Of a stretch of DNA of 64,000 bases, positions 10,611-23,741 are shown piece by piece. Source of the DNA: Acanthaster planci (taxonomy: Eukaryota > Echinodermata > Asteroidea > Valvatida > Acanthasteridae). Each line of letters begins with the position of its first letter. Within the stretch, counting starts at the first letter, position 1. The stretch lies in contig NW_019091377.1 in the NCBI RefSeq assembly GCF_001949145.1, positions 1,625,732-1,689,731 on the forward strand. The letters run 5' to 3'. A model generated the notes under the pieces. The model did no database searches. It was not told the origin of the DNA and saw only the letters and a program-made list of their open reading frames with translations. The translations under genes were made by a program, and so were the position numbers.

Positions 10611-13600
10611 GTAAGATTGTTTTAAAACAGAAATTCAGCAATGAAGTGATAGCAAAGGTGCAGTATGTTGGTGAATGGGTGATTTCAAGCCTTTATCGTA
10701 AAGAACAATTATTAATATGTGTGAGCATTAAAGACCTTCCATTAGTCTGCCAATTCTGATGGAGTGTGCTTGAGTGTTTGTTCTCTGACAGAAGTTTACT
10801 GTAAGTGGAAATGGGTCATTTTATAACTTAAGGGTCCACGTTTTCTCATGTCCCTGTCACATCTGGTATATGATTTGGTAAGTTTAGAATAGGTTTTAAT
10901 TTCCAAGGGTGATGAAGTAAAGTAATCTACCAGCCCAGCTAATAAAAATAGTCAAATGTCAGGAACCTTTGCAATCTTCCATGTCTGGTCAGGCATAACA
11001 GGGGCGCCAAAAAGGCACACTTTTGGACCCTGAATATATATTATGACCCAAATGTTTGGCTAGTTTTGAGTGGCATTTCACAGAGTGATGGAGAAAGGGA
11101 TGACAGGTTGGTGGAATGATTTTGTGTCCTAGGTTACACTTGATGCACTCATTTCAAACTGGTTAGAACAGATTCCTCACAGCTAAACTATATTACAGGT
11201 CAGAATTTCAGCCGACACGCTAACACGATCAATGAACCTGACACGCTGTTCAATGCACACTTTGCGGTTTTTATCATGCATTGCTGGTCCAATGCACGAT
11301 GTGCCTGACCCTGGACCTCATTATCTTGGCAGGGCTTGTGACTATAGACCACAAAGGTGACCGACAATCTGTAGTGAACCACTGCACACCCAGGGCTGTC
11401 GCTCCAGCTTCGTATACGCGTGTACACTGTTACATGTACATGTATACATGTATACATGTGTACATTGTATGGCATGCAGTGCACTGAATAAGTGAAATCA
11501 TGTACATGTAGTGCCTGGCTGGCAAGATGACCATCTTGAAGTATAGAAATATGTATCACTATCACAACCGTGTTTTCTTTTGGTTTTGGATCGCAAAATT
11601 TGTTCAGTCGGATTACATCTGGAAAATGTCAAATTTCAGTGAAACTGGCCAGTAGTCCACCGTGTGTGTTTAGCTACTACAAAACTTTTTCCCAAATGTA
11701 AACTTTGAATTTTAAACTCACGGGATCGACTGGAGTGACGACGACGCTTTTTTTGCTGGTTCTATTGCTAGATCGGTTTTAAGCAATTCCCAATTGCGCG
11801 AGTAACTTATTCACAAATAAAAAGTAACCACGAAAGAAATCCATTCCTCAGCCAGAACTACTATAACAAGTTGATTTTACAATGAAGAACTTCTTATTTT
11901 ATGGAAATTTTGTATCAGAATTCCAGTAAAACTCCCACTGAACTTGCGTAAATTTTAACTTGACATTTTATTTGTTGCCACATGAGCCGTGTCCATGCCA
12001 AAACCAAGCAATTACGAAACTACAACCACCCCCCTTTCAACCCCAATTGATACCCCAACCACCGATCATAAATCAAAACAAGTGTATTGCATATTCATTT
12101 TGATACAGCGGCAACTAATGCAAAGCTACTGTACAGCCCTTTCACGTCACACAACATGCATATTTATGAAGTTCACATGGGTGCTACTTTGTGCATTATG
12201 TGCAGCCGGTGCATGCACACCGCTAGCGCAGGTGCAAACCCGCTTTCAGTTCAGTATAATCTTTGCCGTTCAGTTTGGTCCTAAAATTGTCACAATCAGA
12301 GCAATTTTTTTAGGTAGGTTTTCCAGCTCAAAGGTCAAAAACTGACGGGAAAAATCCCCACCTCACATTGAATTTATATCGCCCGATTTTTAACACACTG
12401 AGCTCAGGTGTGTCTGCTAGGATCGACACTGTGGGGGCTGTCTTGACTAAACTTTGGCTAGCGGACCAGCGAGGTCAAACCCCATTTATATTTTGTGGAT
12501 TCTTACAAAATAGATTTCTCTAAGCTAGGAAATGTTTTGTCATAAAAACTGCTAGTTATAAATGTTTCGGTTGAAAAATTGATTTCATGCTTGAATATTT
12601 TCTGTGCCTGATTCAGAAGTTTTGGGAGCAATTCAGACATAAACCAAAAGTGTGGCCTGCATGGCACTTTCATTGATCCTGAATGGGCAAACAAAATGCT
12701 TTATCTTCGAAAATGATTTTGTGATGGCTGCTACATACAAGGTAAACTACTTACAACATATCCGTGGAATTTGAAGATAACTTGAGCTGCAGTCAAGCTG
12801 AATACTTTTCATTGTGGGAAACTAGGAAAATGACTGCTCCAGTAAACAATGGCTTGGCTGTTCTGGGGTTTGCATGTAGCGTGTGTATGTTTATACTCGG
12901 CAGATCAGATTGCAGTGTCAGCGTTCTCTGTTATGAAAGGGGTCAGCATGTTTCGTGTTTGTGGTTAACTCCTTGCGTGTCTGTTTGTCTCAATACATGC
13001 TGACACGCTTAGCGTGTTTGCGTGTCAGCTAAAATTCTGACCTGTACTGTAAGTATCTTTCCCCACACCTTCTGCCTGAAGGTTTGATTTACAGCTAGCT
13101 TGAGAACATAAGTGAAACTTTGAGGTGAAATCTTGATGGACCGTTCTAACATTTTGTTCCATATTTTTAAAAAGCTGTTTTTTACTTTGCACTTCTGTTC
13201 CTCATGTTTCCACAGATCCTTACAAAGGAACCCTCGAAACATCAGCCCATTACAACATTCCTGGTAAGCAGAAAATGGAAAAAACAAAAAGACTGTAAAT
13301 GTTCATGGAAAACATGTTTCCCAGAACATCTAAAGACCAGCTCTCCTTCGATGCAGAAGTGCATGCAAAACAATCATTCCACAAAGTCCCACGAGTTAAA
13401 CACATTTTCACTTTTGACGGCTGTCAGATCACATCTCTGTGAGTGCATGATGACATCAAATTGGCCTTTATATTCTCTCCTGCCCCTCAATGTCAGCCGT
13501 AATGCTGGAAGAGTGCGAAGCCGACAGAGAGCTGCACATTACCCTTTTTTTGATTGGGACTTAACCTGTCCAATCCATCAGTGACCCCGGAGTGGCATTT

Positions 13601-16600
13601 CTGTGTCTCTGGGCGACCCCGAGGCAAAGGTCACCAAAACTTTTCGGAGCATCTTTGCCCTGAAAGGCATTTTCCCATCCATATTCCACAATCCCTACAA
13701 GAAAATCTCACCGTCTGGTTTCATTGCCCGTTGCAGCCCTGTATAATGGCGTCGAGTTGGGCCAGGTGTCCTCCATGTCTGAATGTTGTTGCCAAGCCAG
13801 ATTTGACACGGTCTACTGCCCAGACGAACTCGCTAGGAAGGGAGTCATGGTGGGTAACACTGTTAATCCTAACTCTGTGGCATTTCTACAGAAATGGCAT
13901 GTCCTTTAGAAGGACATCAAGCCCCATGTCCGGTAATAGTGGCTGGGCTCTATCTTCCTTGATCCTGCAAAATCTTCCGAAAGCTCCAGATGGATTATAA
14001 AGGGATCTCTTAAAGGGTCAGGGCTTACAGAAACTTTGTTTGGGTCTCCACTCTGGTAGATTCCACAAACGGATTACACGTCGTGCATCAACACCATCCT
14101 GGACAGCCCCAAGATGCGTTGGCACACACTCTGGTACAACCGGGTCTTCAGCGTCACCCTGTGCATCTGCCTCTCCATCCTGATCATCGTGGGCCTGGTG
14201 GGGAACCTGAGTGACTTTGGTGGGGAGGGGGCAGCTCTGCCCGCCGGCTGGGCCTTCCTGATTGGGCTGGTGCTGTCTGTAGTGGTCAGCACGCTGGTCC
14301 ACATTATCACTCACCTGGAGACGGTCAAGGTAGACAGAGAATTTCTTCCTTTCATTGGCACCGTAAGTCTTTTGTGAGTTAAATTTGACTAAAATCTGGT
14401 ACACTGAATTGTTTTAAATTCACATGAACTTAGCGATTTCCATACTAAAGACACTGTTGCTATACCAGTACCTCATGATTCGGGCCAAGCTTTTGCTGGG
14501 TTACATAAGAGACGCCTTGCACCAATACACTGTTCTCAGTGGATGAGAATGGCACAACGGAATTAGTCCATTGCGGAGAAGGTGGTTGCTATGCAAAATT
14601 TTGTCCCGAATCACGACGTATAACAACGCTGTCTTTAGTCCGGGGAGTTTTAATCGTTATGTTTATGTGCAATCAGATAACTCAGTGTACCAGACTTAAT
14701 TCAAATGTAACTCGCAAAAGGCTTATTTGTGACCAGGACTGTGAAAAGGAGTTGCAAATTGCCAAACCACTTTAGAGTAAATGACCAAAGAATGTTCTAC
14801 AAATCAACATTTTGATCAGGATACCAAAGTCAATCAAAACAAAACATCAAAACAAAGAGACCATTTTACTCTTTCATAAACATACTCCAACCAGAAAGTT
14901 ACATCGGCGACTTCTGAATCAGTTTCACAGAATGGGTCGCATTTCTCATTGAGTGGGTAGGGAAAATTAATGTATGTGAAATTTTAAAGGGGACAGGTAC
15001 TGGACGCAACCTAACTCTAGGGGGCACTGTCTGGCTGAGTGAAGGAATAAAGCAAATTCTCGTTCCTGTTTCCTTTGATCCCCCTCCATTTTAAAATTTA
15101 TTTTGGTGGAGGGGACTTCAATTTGTAACAAATTTGGACTTTAATACATATTTCAGGCACGCAACTTGTCCTCGGATCAGCTGATTCCCTTGTTTATCGC
15201 TTCACACCCATGCCACTGAAAATTAAAAAACGCTTCACAAAGTCTTGTCAAGATAGTCATTTGCTTGTTTTCTTTGTCAAAGTCCCAAGTTTGCATGCCT
15301 GGTATTTGTCTGTGTATGCATATCCATGCTTTGTGTAGCTGTCTTAGTCATAGGGCCTGGTGGTTGTACTTTGTGTTCTTCGGCAATACCCTTACCCTCT
15401 GCCCAGGGGTGTATATGGGTATCTGGAAGGGGCAAATCTTAGCGGTAGGTAGCATCCAGCTGTATACTCCCCAGGGAGCTGAGATGGTTTCAGGAATGTT
15501 AATGCGCCCGGTGAGCGTGGATAACAAGGATGTAGCACTTCTGGCAGTAGTGATGGTGGATGCATTTGCGTTACGTATTTTGTTTTGTAAAATGTGTTCA
15601 TTTATTCATCAACAGCTGAACACCCACATCGAAAACCACCTGGCGAAGGCTAACGTGAACTTAACTAGACATAACGTCCTGGTCGGCATGACGGACTGCT
15701 TCACCTGCTGCTGGAACAGAGCCAGGGTATCCTTTGATTAATGCTGCTGCTGGCCCCTTGGGACAACCCCCCCCCACCACACCCACTCTTACGAAACCCT
15801 CAGACGAAGGCCACCGGCATAATGAACTCATATTCGGGCGGCGTGCAGGTATTCTGTGATTCATCGGATCCCTCGATGGTGGAATTCCCACGTGCCATTA
15901 CAGGTTGACAAAAAACCAAAAAGCACCATTCAAAGTTTGGGGCAGCTTGGTATTTCTTCCTGTTGTGTTTGTTTTTTTTCTCTCTCTCCTGGTCTCAGAG
16001 TCACGCACATAAAAGGGGACTGCAAGTACCACTCTGATGGCTTTTCCCACGGTCCCTTCAATCAGATTCCGAGTATTCTTTGCTAAGCATGTTAAGCACT
16101 GCAGGGATGCCCATGACCTCGGCGGAAAGCAGCAATGCTGATACGACGGCCAAATTGTACACTGATGAAATGTGACCCCAATTGACGAAATCTGTCGCAG
16201 GCCTTCAAAAGAAATTTGCAACACGCAAATCCGTGGTGAACCCTCAGTATTTCTCATCACGCAATGTCCCTTGTCACCGGGATGCTATTAGACACATCAA
16301 GATCAAGGGCTCCATTTGCTGGTTTTAAACTAAAATGGAATCACTGGAACTGTTGGCTGAAGGTTCATTTTGTCGGATCCAGCCACAAACATGTGAAAAG
16401 AGGTAAACCGGATGCTGCATCTTGCCAGACTCAAGATGCTTATTGCCGCAAGTAATGCGATTATGGATCAGGCCAGTTGTAATAATGGTAACTTTGGTGA
16501 AGTGAAGGAAGTATTTCCCAATCACTCCGATGCAAATTGATTAAATTATGGAAATCTCCTTGACCTTCCGCTACAGCTGCACTTCATCTACTATGACCTT

Positions 16601-19600
16601 CGGAAATGCAGGGTAAGTTTGCAGGGGGGCTGTTTTTGTCCATGAAATGGAAAACTGTTACATTACCCTCTCAACGTGCCGTATACAGCCAGAACAATTT
16701 TTTAAAAACTCGTTTCTGATACCTTGACAACCTTAAAATTAAGATGGAGTTGACATGTATTTTTTTTCGACTGCCTACACATTTGCTTGTTTGTTGTTAG
16801 TTTGTTCATGCTTATTTTGTCATTAACTTGTTCGTTGATGCTTTGTTGATTGATGCATTCATCCTATTGTTTCATTCACTTGCTCCTCCCATTACGATTC
16901 ATCATTAGCTCAGTCTTAAATTCGTTTTGTTGCCTATGCGGTAAGCTCTACATGCATAGAAGAATATCCGGTAGAGCACTTCAAAAAACAATTCATCACC
17001 GAAGAAGAGGTGATGAGGAGAGGGCGTTTTGTTGCTTAGCAGTAACCGCTCATTGTGTCAAAACAAGTGGCCCCCTTTATGCGTTTTACTGGTGGACACA
17101 CCCCCACTGCCTTTCATTTCATATGCACATATCACTAGGAAATGCAGTCAGACTGGCTGCAGTGCCTTTGTTGCCATTCGAACACTGAATAATTGTGGAG
17201 GCAGGAACCAGGCCGTCAGCGCAGCCTTGAGCAAGTTTGACCGGCAACCATTTTGTACCCAGTTCGTGTCTTTGCACAGGTTACTAAGGAACAAGTTGAC
17301 ATGTGGGCATCACTCCAGCTTGGGCCTTTCTGTTGAAACTCACATGAAGGGCGGGCCAGGAGGAAGTATCCTCCATCCTTCCTGATCAGCAACTTCACTG
17401 AAAACGGCAATAATTTTTTTGGTGGGGGGGCGAATCATTGACTAAAGTGTCTGTGCATGTACATGTATGTACATTTTGCTTGCACATATGGCAGTACTGT
17501 TTCCACACCTGTTTGTGGTGGCTGCCTGGAAGTTAGAAGTGCAGTAGCAAAAATAGCGCTGATAACGAGTATAACACGTCGCTCGCACGTGCAAGAGTGC
17601 AAGGCACACTCCAGTCTCTTCTCTGGGCATACTGGGAAACCTTTTTTGACACCTTTATCAACATATATCTAGAAACATGAAGCATGACTGTTGGGGTTTT
17701 ATGCAACACGTGATTTGTATACCAGATGTCAGAGCCCTGGATATGGTATGAATGCATTACCAGCCTCACAGCCCTTATACTCTGTGATCTTGCACAACCA
17801 GGATTTTGTTAAAGGCCCAGTATGGTACATTATTTTAAAAATTGTTTTCCCTCCTTCACATTGGCAGTTGCATGTGGACACAAAGTTGAGGGTATGAATG
17901 AAGTTGATTGTGGTTAATTATCGTTGGACTTCAAAATGAAAATCATATGGCATCTTATTTGCATGGTGTTTGTTGAAAGTGCACCATGAGAGGGAATCTT
18001 CCACCTGATTTTGTACTCAGTTTCTTGACAACATTTTGACCGTTGGACTGTAATTCTAAACAAACCAGCGCACCAAATGTTGGCATTACTAACGTCTGCC
18101 TTCCCACCCTCTGTGGCCCATGTGTGACTGCAGTGCTGGCTGGATGTTGAAATAGTGTGTAAAAAGTTTTGCCGATGACGCGGATTGCCATCTGTAGTGT
18201 AGAGAGACCAGTGAATAGTTTCCTTGCCGTAGTTTTTCCACATTTCTTCGGACGTGTTGCAGTTGACACCTCTTAAGACCTCCACAAGACCACTACAAGA
18301 CCATCCCAAGGCTCCAGAAGACCAATATAAGACCTCCTGTCTGAATTGGATTCACTAGCAATTCAAATGAACAACAGTAAAAGCACTCCTTTTTCATTCT
18401 TCAACCTGCTACTTGTGTCTGGTCTGGTGTTTGGTAGTGGGAATAGTCTGCTGATCTCAACACTGTCCCTCTTTACACTTGGATTTGATTGTACAAATGT
18501 TTGTTTTTACTGGTTACTTTTTGTAGGCCACCATGTACGAGTTTTTGACGGAGAAGAGGAAACTACAGAGAGGAGTCAACAAGGTAACAGTTGACAAAAT
18601 AAATCAATGGACTTGCTAAGCATGAGCATTGCTTCCCTGAGCTGCTGTGGGTTTGCCAACCAACTTGATATCCGACTGACATTGACTGCAGCTGGTATTC
18701 TGCTGAACTGTTATGGTAGCTTTAATATCTGGAGTCAGCGGTCCAGCGCAGGCTTTCAGTTCTACATCTGCATATGTTGTCAGTGTGTCACCTCGTATTT
18801 GCAAAACACTGGAGAAATATTTTGAGCTATGGATTCAAATGTATAAGTCATTTCCTTGCACCGCCCCTCCAATTTAAACCCATTCATGCCGAGATTCTTT
18901 TGACTGCGACTGCTGGGCTGCGGTATGCGCGGTATGCAAAGCCCTGTCCAGCACCCAGCCCACATTGAAACCGCAGGTGCATTATGAATAGAGTGTATGT
19001 GCGCTATGCACTAATCCTCTCACAAAGCTACAGCTGCGAAGGGGTTAAGACGGAAAGTAGTCACTAATTTTTTTTTTCATGGAGTCCTTATCCTTGTAGA
19101 AATTCTTAGCAGCTGTCCTTGGGCAGTATGTCTTTTTTTTTTGCCCGACTCTTTGGCCGACACCAAGAATACATTGTGAATATACATTTGCTTCGGTGTG
19201 AGGGCAAAAACCTAATATGAAATTTACATTTCCAGTTGATACAGTTAATATGCCAAACCCTCGGAAAAGAGTAGCCTTTTGGCCCTAAAAATGCACAGAA
19301 GGAAAACATTCAATGTACTTTCCTTCAGAGTCTGGGCCCTTGAAATGTGGAGTTTTCAACCTAATCACCTTCAACCGTTGACTTCAGTAACTTGGTCTAC
19401 ATTATGGGACCAGGCAACCATGACCAACTTCCCTACAACGGAAGAGAAAAGTTGATCATGTTTTTGTGAGGAGGTTTTGCAACCAAAAAAACCCCGGCTA
19501 CAGCAAATACGAAATTATATTTGAAGTTGATATCTAAAGGTTGTTGGAAAGCATCTTGGGTACTCAGATTTGAGTGCACTTTTCACATACCCTTTTAAAT

Positions 19601-20903
19601 TTTTTCTTCGAATTTTGGAGTTAAATGTATAATTTGGTTTTCTCAAGCACACCACTGTCACACATGTGTATCTTCCATACCACTTTGGTGTCTCCTATAA
19701 CAATAATAATATTTGAAAATTTATAATGCACTGTTTCTGTAAAAATGATCAACAGCGGATAAGGGAATACACCATGCTTTATTGCTTAAACACTCCTACA
19801 GTGGTGGGCACTGGTGGCAGAAATGGGAGGGCTAGGGGGACCAGTGGCGCCCACACTTTTTCGATTGGAGGCCTGCCCCCCCTCCCACTTTTTGCAGGTT
19901 CCTATAATTGGGTGGATCAAACCCTAAATGGCTCATGCCTGACGGTCTGACAACTGGCCCCTCCCGATTCGGAAATCATTCCGCTGCCGTTGGCGGTGGG
20001 CATTGTCATATTTGAAGAACTTGGCTGATTGTCTGATACATAAATGACATCTTGTATGTAGACTCTTTGCTGAGGGATGTTGCGTTTTCTATTCTGACAC
20101 ACAGTGTGTGTGGGGCACTGCCGTATCTGATGAACTAGCGCCCCCCCAAAATAAAACAGGCCAGAACAGGGAGGTTCAATGCAGATTAATCTTCATTACT
20201 TTGCATCCCCCCAGGATGTGACCGTGAGCTTTGACCTACAAGGGGGCGGGGACATACATGAGGGCGGGGACATCGACGACACCTCCCGTCTCACCATCGA
20301 CACCAGGCACCGAGTGATGTCTCCCGAGACCCTGACGGCAGCTGCCGAACCCTCGTCCATACAGGTGGGTGGGCACCCAGACGTTGTGGTGTCTAGCTTC
20401 TTATAAACTCTTACAGCCTGGGGGTTCTTGCAACGAACCTAAGGGAGTCGGGCTGGCATGGTGTTTCTTTCCTGGCCTTCCTTCCAGAGGATACAAAGGC
20501 ATGAAAAGACATAAGGATTGAAGAAATAGTTGCAATAAAGACAGGCCAACAGGCCAGTGTCGGAACCACGATATGGGGATACCTACATCTGTCCCGCCAA
20601 CAGGGAATTAGTAATTACGTAAGCCTACCCGTAATGATGTTGGTCATGTGTCCACCTTTTCTGGAGACAGACACCTCTAACCCTAATTGATACACTACAT
20701 ACGTGCATGTATAATGCCGTTCCGCATTTGATTCCCTTTCTCCTTAGGAGGAGGCGGAGCTGTACCTCCTACAGTGTAGTCCCGCCTACGTCCACAACAT
20801 GATCCGAGGCCGCCTCCCGAGGGCGCTTCGAACCCTCCATTGCGACCACGACATGTGCCTCTGCCAGTTCACGCAACTCAAGATTTTCAACGAGGAGGTT
20901 TGA
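9990..20903 (+). CDS. TIR domain-TMEM268 fusion membrane protein
   Basis: Nine exons join in frame: 9990-10610, 13216-13263, 13737-13849, 14060-14329, 15616-15726, 16577-16612, 18527-18583, 20215-20364 and 20748-20903 (TGA). They encode 520 residues plus an unresolved N terminus. Order: acidic linker, TIR domain (about residues 78-205), a 16-residue linker exon, then a complete TMEM268/DUF4481 region with two transmembrane helices and the family's cytosolic tail. All introns are GT-AG. Known: vertebrate TMEM268 is a two-helix membrane protein reported to bind integrin beta-4 and has no TIR domain. Inference: a membrane-anchored TIR adaptor, both ends facing the cytosol. The start is not settled. 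Two separate genes are unlikely because the linker exon carries phase 1 on both sides and joins TIR to TMEM268 exactly. Confidence 0.8.
11196..13044. mobile_element. Tc1/mariner-like inverted-repeat element, non-autonomous
   Basis: The left end CAGGTCAGAATTT...GACACGC (11196-11227) matches the reverse complement of the right end (13013-13044) at about 29 of 32 positions. A TA lies immediately outside both ends (11194-11195 and 13045-13046), the target duplication expected of Tc1/mariner elements. The 1849 bases lie inside intron 10611-13215 of the TIR-TMEM268 gene. No reading frame in it resembles a DDE transposase. It also contains an ACATGTATACATG tract near 11431-11466. Confidence 0.75.
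11431..11466. repeat. ACATGTAC/ATACATGT simple tract
   Basis: Alternating TACATGTA and TATACATG units, self-complementary along the whole length, lying inside the larger inverted-repeat element. Confidence 0.6.
13737..14329 (+). CDS. TMEM268 N-terminal region and two transmembrane helices (two exons)
   Basis: Exons 13737-13849 and 14060-14329. The first carries ALYNGVELGQVSS and RFDTVYCPDELARKGV, which line up with the human TMEM268 segment leading into its first helix (NGQVLTV ... FDLG ... WGIQVP). The second begins IPQTDYTSCINTIL, continues to a Trp-Tyr-Asn-Arg just before helix 1 (VTLCICLSILIIVGLVGNL), then helix 2 (GWAFLIGLVLSVVVSTLVHI). The spacing between helices is short, about 15 residues, so only a small loop would face out. 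The acceptor GGTAG|ATT and the donor AAG|GTAGAC are both acceptable. Confidence 0.82.
15395..15510 (+). mobile_element. Fragment of the SINE body
   Basis: CCCAGGGGTGTATATGGGTA and CCCCAGGGAGCTGAGATGGT repeat the central region of the SINE at 640-1020. The tRNA head is missing. The fragment lies in the intron just upstream of the 15616 exon. Confidence 0.6.
15616..20903 (+). CDS. TMEM268: TMEM268 cytosolic C-terminal region (five exons)
   Basis: Exons 15616-15726, 16577-16612, 18527-18583, 20215-20364 and 20748-20903. RHNVLVGMTDCFTCC followed across the splice by LHFIYYDLRKCR matches the most conserved TMEM268 block (RHRVLLGVTD ... LWFVYFDLENC). The next two exons give a charged linker with two copies of a Gly-Gly-Asp-Ile motif. 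The last exon, EEAELYLLQCSPAYVHNMIR, fits the family's conserved EE...LL....YI.LL helix. It ends in Cys-rich HCDHDMCLCQ and a TGA at 20901. The symbol refers to the family of this part only; the whole protein is a fusion. Confidence 0.8.
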
Positions 20904-22301
20904 AACGCCCACGCACAAGTTACTCTTCAGCATTTTAGTTTCATGTTGCATTTCCAATACTATGCTTTTATAAAGTACATCCCCTCCCTGAACAAATTCC
21001 ATTCTCTTACTGTAAAAAGTCCTCACCTCCCAACTTCATTTTACATTCAGTTAAGATATTTTTTGACAAAAAGTCTAATTTCATGTGTGATTGGTTTTAT
21101 GCAGAAAGAGTTGGGCAGTTCTGTGTATCCAAGTGTTGGGGATCGATTTCAACTCGAAATTTGTTTTAAAGGAAATTTAAGTATCTTTCCAGTTTTTTCA
21201 AACAGTTAACTGTTTGCTAAGTGTATGCCCTACACCTGTTGTACATTCCGTAGAGTCATTCCCCTTGTAGTTGGGGTAAAAACAGGCATCCTGTTGCAAC
21301 CAAAGACAGAAAAAAAATTGGCAGAAATTTCCTCATAAGTGCTGCCAGTCTTGTTTGGTGAGGAAAGATGTATTTGTCTTCTGGAATTGTGCCATAGTTG
21401 TCGTGGAAGTGAGTGTCTTTGAGGAGGTCACTGGGGCAGCCTTTGACTCTGAGGTCGTCTGGGCTGACTGCTCGTAAAAATATGGAGAGAAGGGGGGAAA
21501 AAATGGTTTTCCATCTGCGCAGACCGTTGTGCCGTTAATAGTTGCCAGAACTCAAACTTGAAATTTTCTGTGGGAAATGCATACCCTTGTTCCATTTTGT
21601 GCCTTGTATTTCATGGAAAGTTTTCATTCATCCAAAATGGAGTGAGGGTTTTGAAGTTGTCTCCTGCACGACGTGGTGTTGTCATTTGCACATGGATCTG
21701 GTGGTGGCCATGCTGGCGCCACAGGCAAATCCAAGTCACCAATAATGGGTGTGAAGTTCAGTGAATAGAATCCAAGGCTGAATCCATATTTATCCGTCGT
21801 GGGGTCTGAGCTTAAGGCACCGGTAATGCTGGTCATCACCGGTAATGCTCGGGTTGGACAGAATCAAGAGTCCCATAAGCATCAATGCAACTCAAAGAAC
21901 TCCTTACAATGGTGCCTTCTCCAGTAAAATCAACAAACCACCTCAGATTTTCTTTTTTACCCTAACTTGATGTAAGTTTCATTGCTTTGTGGACAGTGAT
22001 TATTATTTTTGCTTCTTTTTCCCAATTTAATTTTGGGTGTTTTTGTGTTGATTTAGCTTCATTAATTTTAGGGCGAGTTTAGCACAAATTTCCTTAGTTT
22101 CTCTTGCATTTGTTTTCTGATGAGTAAGCATTTGTGACAACCGTGGGTGTTGGGAGGGGGAGGGGGGGCAAAGGGCACTCTCCCTTCCCCGCCAGAAAAG
22201 TTCTGTCCCCTTCCTGGGGGCATCCGCGGTAACAAAAAATGAGAGGTACACGATTGGTTCATTTTTAACCAAAAAGTTCATTTTTAGGACTACTGACTCA
22301 C

Positions 22302-22477
22302 AATACGGGCGATTCACAATAGTTCGCCACCAAGAGTTTGCAACGCGTCGGCCGATCGTAACGCACGAAATTTGTCGACCCAATGCGCGTTTGGAAAGGG
22401 TCAACAAATTTCACGCGTTATGATTGGCCAACGCCTTGCAAACTCATGGTGGCACACTATTGTGAATCACCCGTATT
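22302..22477. mobile_element. Foldback MITE with 80-base arms
   Basis: Arms 22302-22381 and 22398-22477 are imperfect reverse complements along their full 80 bases (outer ends AATACGGG / CCCGTATT), with a 16-base spacer. Both arms translate, on opposite strands, to near-identical nonsense peptides containing ANSWW..IV, which misleadingly looks like a conserved protein. No clear target duplication is visible. Confidence 0.75.
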
Positions 22478-23735
22478 GGAATGTTATTAAAGTGCTTGGG
22501 GAGATATATACAATGGTGCCTTCAATGACAAAAATTCAATTCAATCTTTTCCACTGTGATAATTAATTACCCCCAACAAGACTCAATTTGAAACAGAATT
22601 AATGACAGTAACTATTTGACGCATGCTGTACTTGTCATGTACGAGTGTTTAGTCTTGTACACCAGTCACTGAAATGCTATCCTATTTTCGTACAGTACCT
22701 ATTTCTAATAACCAGATACTCGGACAACTTTTCTTGCTGCTGTTTTGCTTTTTATGTACATACAAGTGTGGCTGGAACAAATTCTTCAAATATATATATA
22801 TTTTAAAAGCAAACGAATTTTTAATAGGGGGAGTTTTTGAGCATGACAAAGCCAAACAACTTGAAATCCTCTTTTGTTTCAGATTGTCGGCAGCAGCTGT
22901 AGAAAAGATTTTTTTATTTTTATGGAATGAGTGCCCAATAGGTATTGTGGGATGTAGATGGAATGTGTTTTTCAGGATGTTTTGCCCTACAATGTGGGAT
23001 TAGAATAATGAGGAATGTTATAGCGAGGATAGGTAGACTTTGTGCAGAGTAAACAAGGTTGGTCGCGAGCCAGAATTTCATATGCCCGCAGATCAGTTTG
23101 ACCTCGTGCCCAGCGTTGTCTGCAGTTATGGCATCTGTGGGAATTTGGTGCCTCTGTTGTAAACCATTTCTAGAAAAAGTCCCATTGAAAAGCATTATTT
23201 GTCCAGTCATGTTAGAGTTGTACATATGTGTCAGTACATGTAATTATGTTTGAGTTTCGCAGTCTTTAAAAAAAATTAAGTTTAGATGTGTAATACTTGG
23301 CTTGATTGATGATTTTCTATATTCAAATGTTTCATTGTTATGGTGTGTTATGGAAGGGAAGTAGGTATTAGAGAAGCAATTATGTGTATTTTTTGTTCAT
23401 TTTATGCGCTGTTGCTCCAACACAGCTGATAGTGCTTTACACTTCATAGTTTTTTTTTTGTTTATTCTTTTAAACCGTCATACCTTTAATTAGGTTCATA
23501 AAAGTGTTTGTACAGGATTCCCCTCATGAAATTAAACCCGTTTTAATCTAATCTGGCCTGAGACTGACTGGTGAAAACCCTGCTGCATTTGGTGGGGGTA
23601 AGGTTGTTGTGATGCCATGTTGGTAACAAATTTCATTCTCCCGTTATGGAAGCAGGGACTCTTTGACCCGTGTTGCTCTTTTCCCTGGTATGCTTAAAAG
23701 TTAATGATGCAGTGATAAGCTGAAATTTCATGCTT

Positions 23736-23741
23736 AATAAA
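23736..23741 (+). terminator. Candidate polyadenylation signal, TIR-TMEM268 gene
   Basis: AATAAA in TGCTTAATAAAGAAAG, 2.8 kb after the stop codon, followed by a T-rich run at about 23757-23768. Another AATAAA at 25624-25629 is an alternative. Confidence 0.35.

Noticed and set aside
22027-22566. Two related proteins on opposite strands (ANSWW motif)
   Set aside because: They are the two arms of the foldback element read outward.
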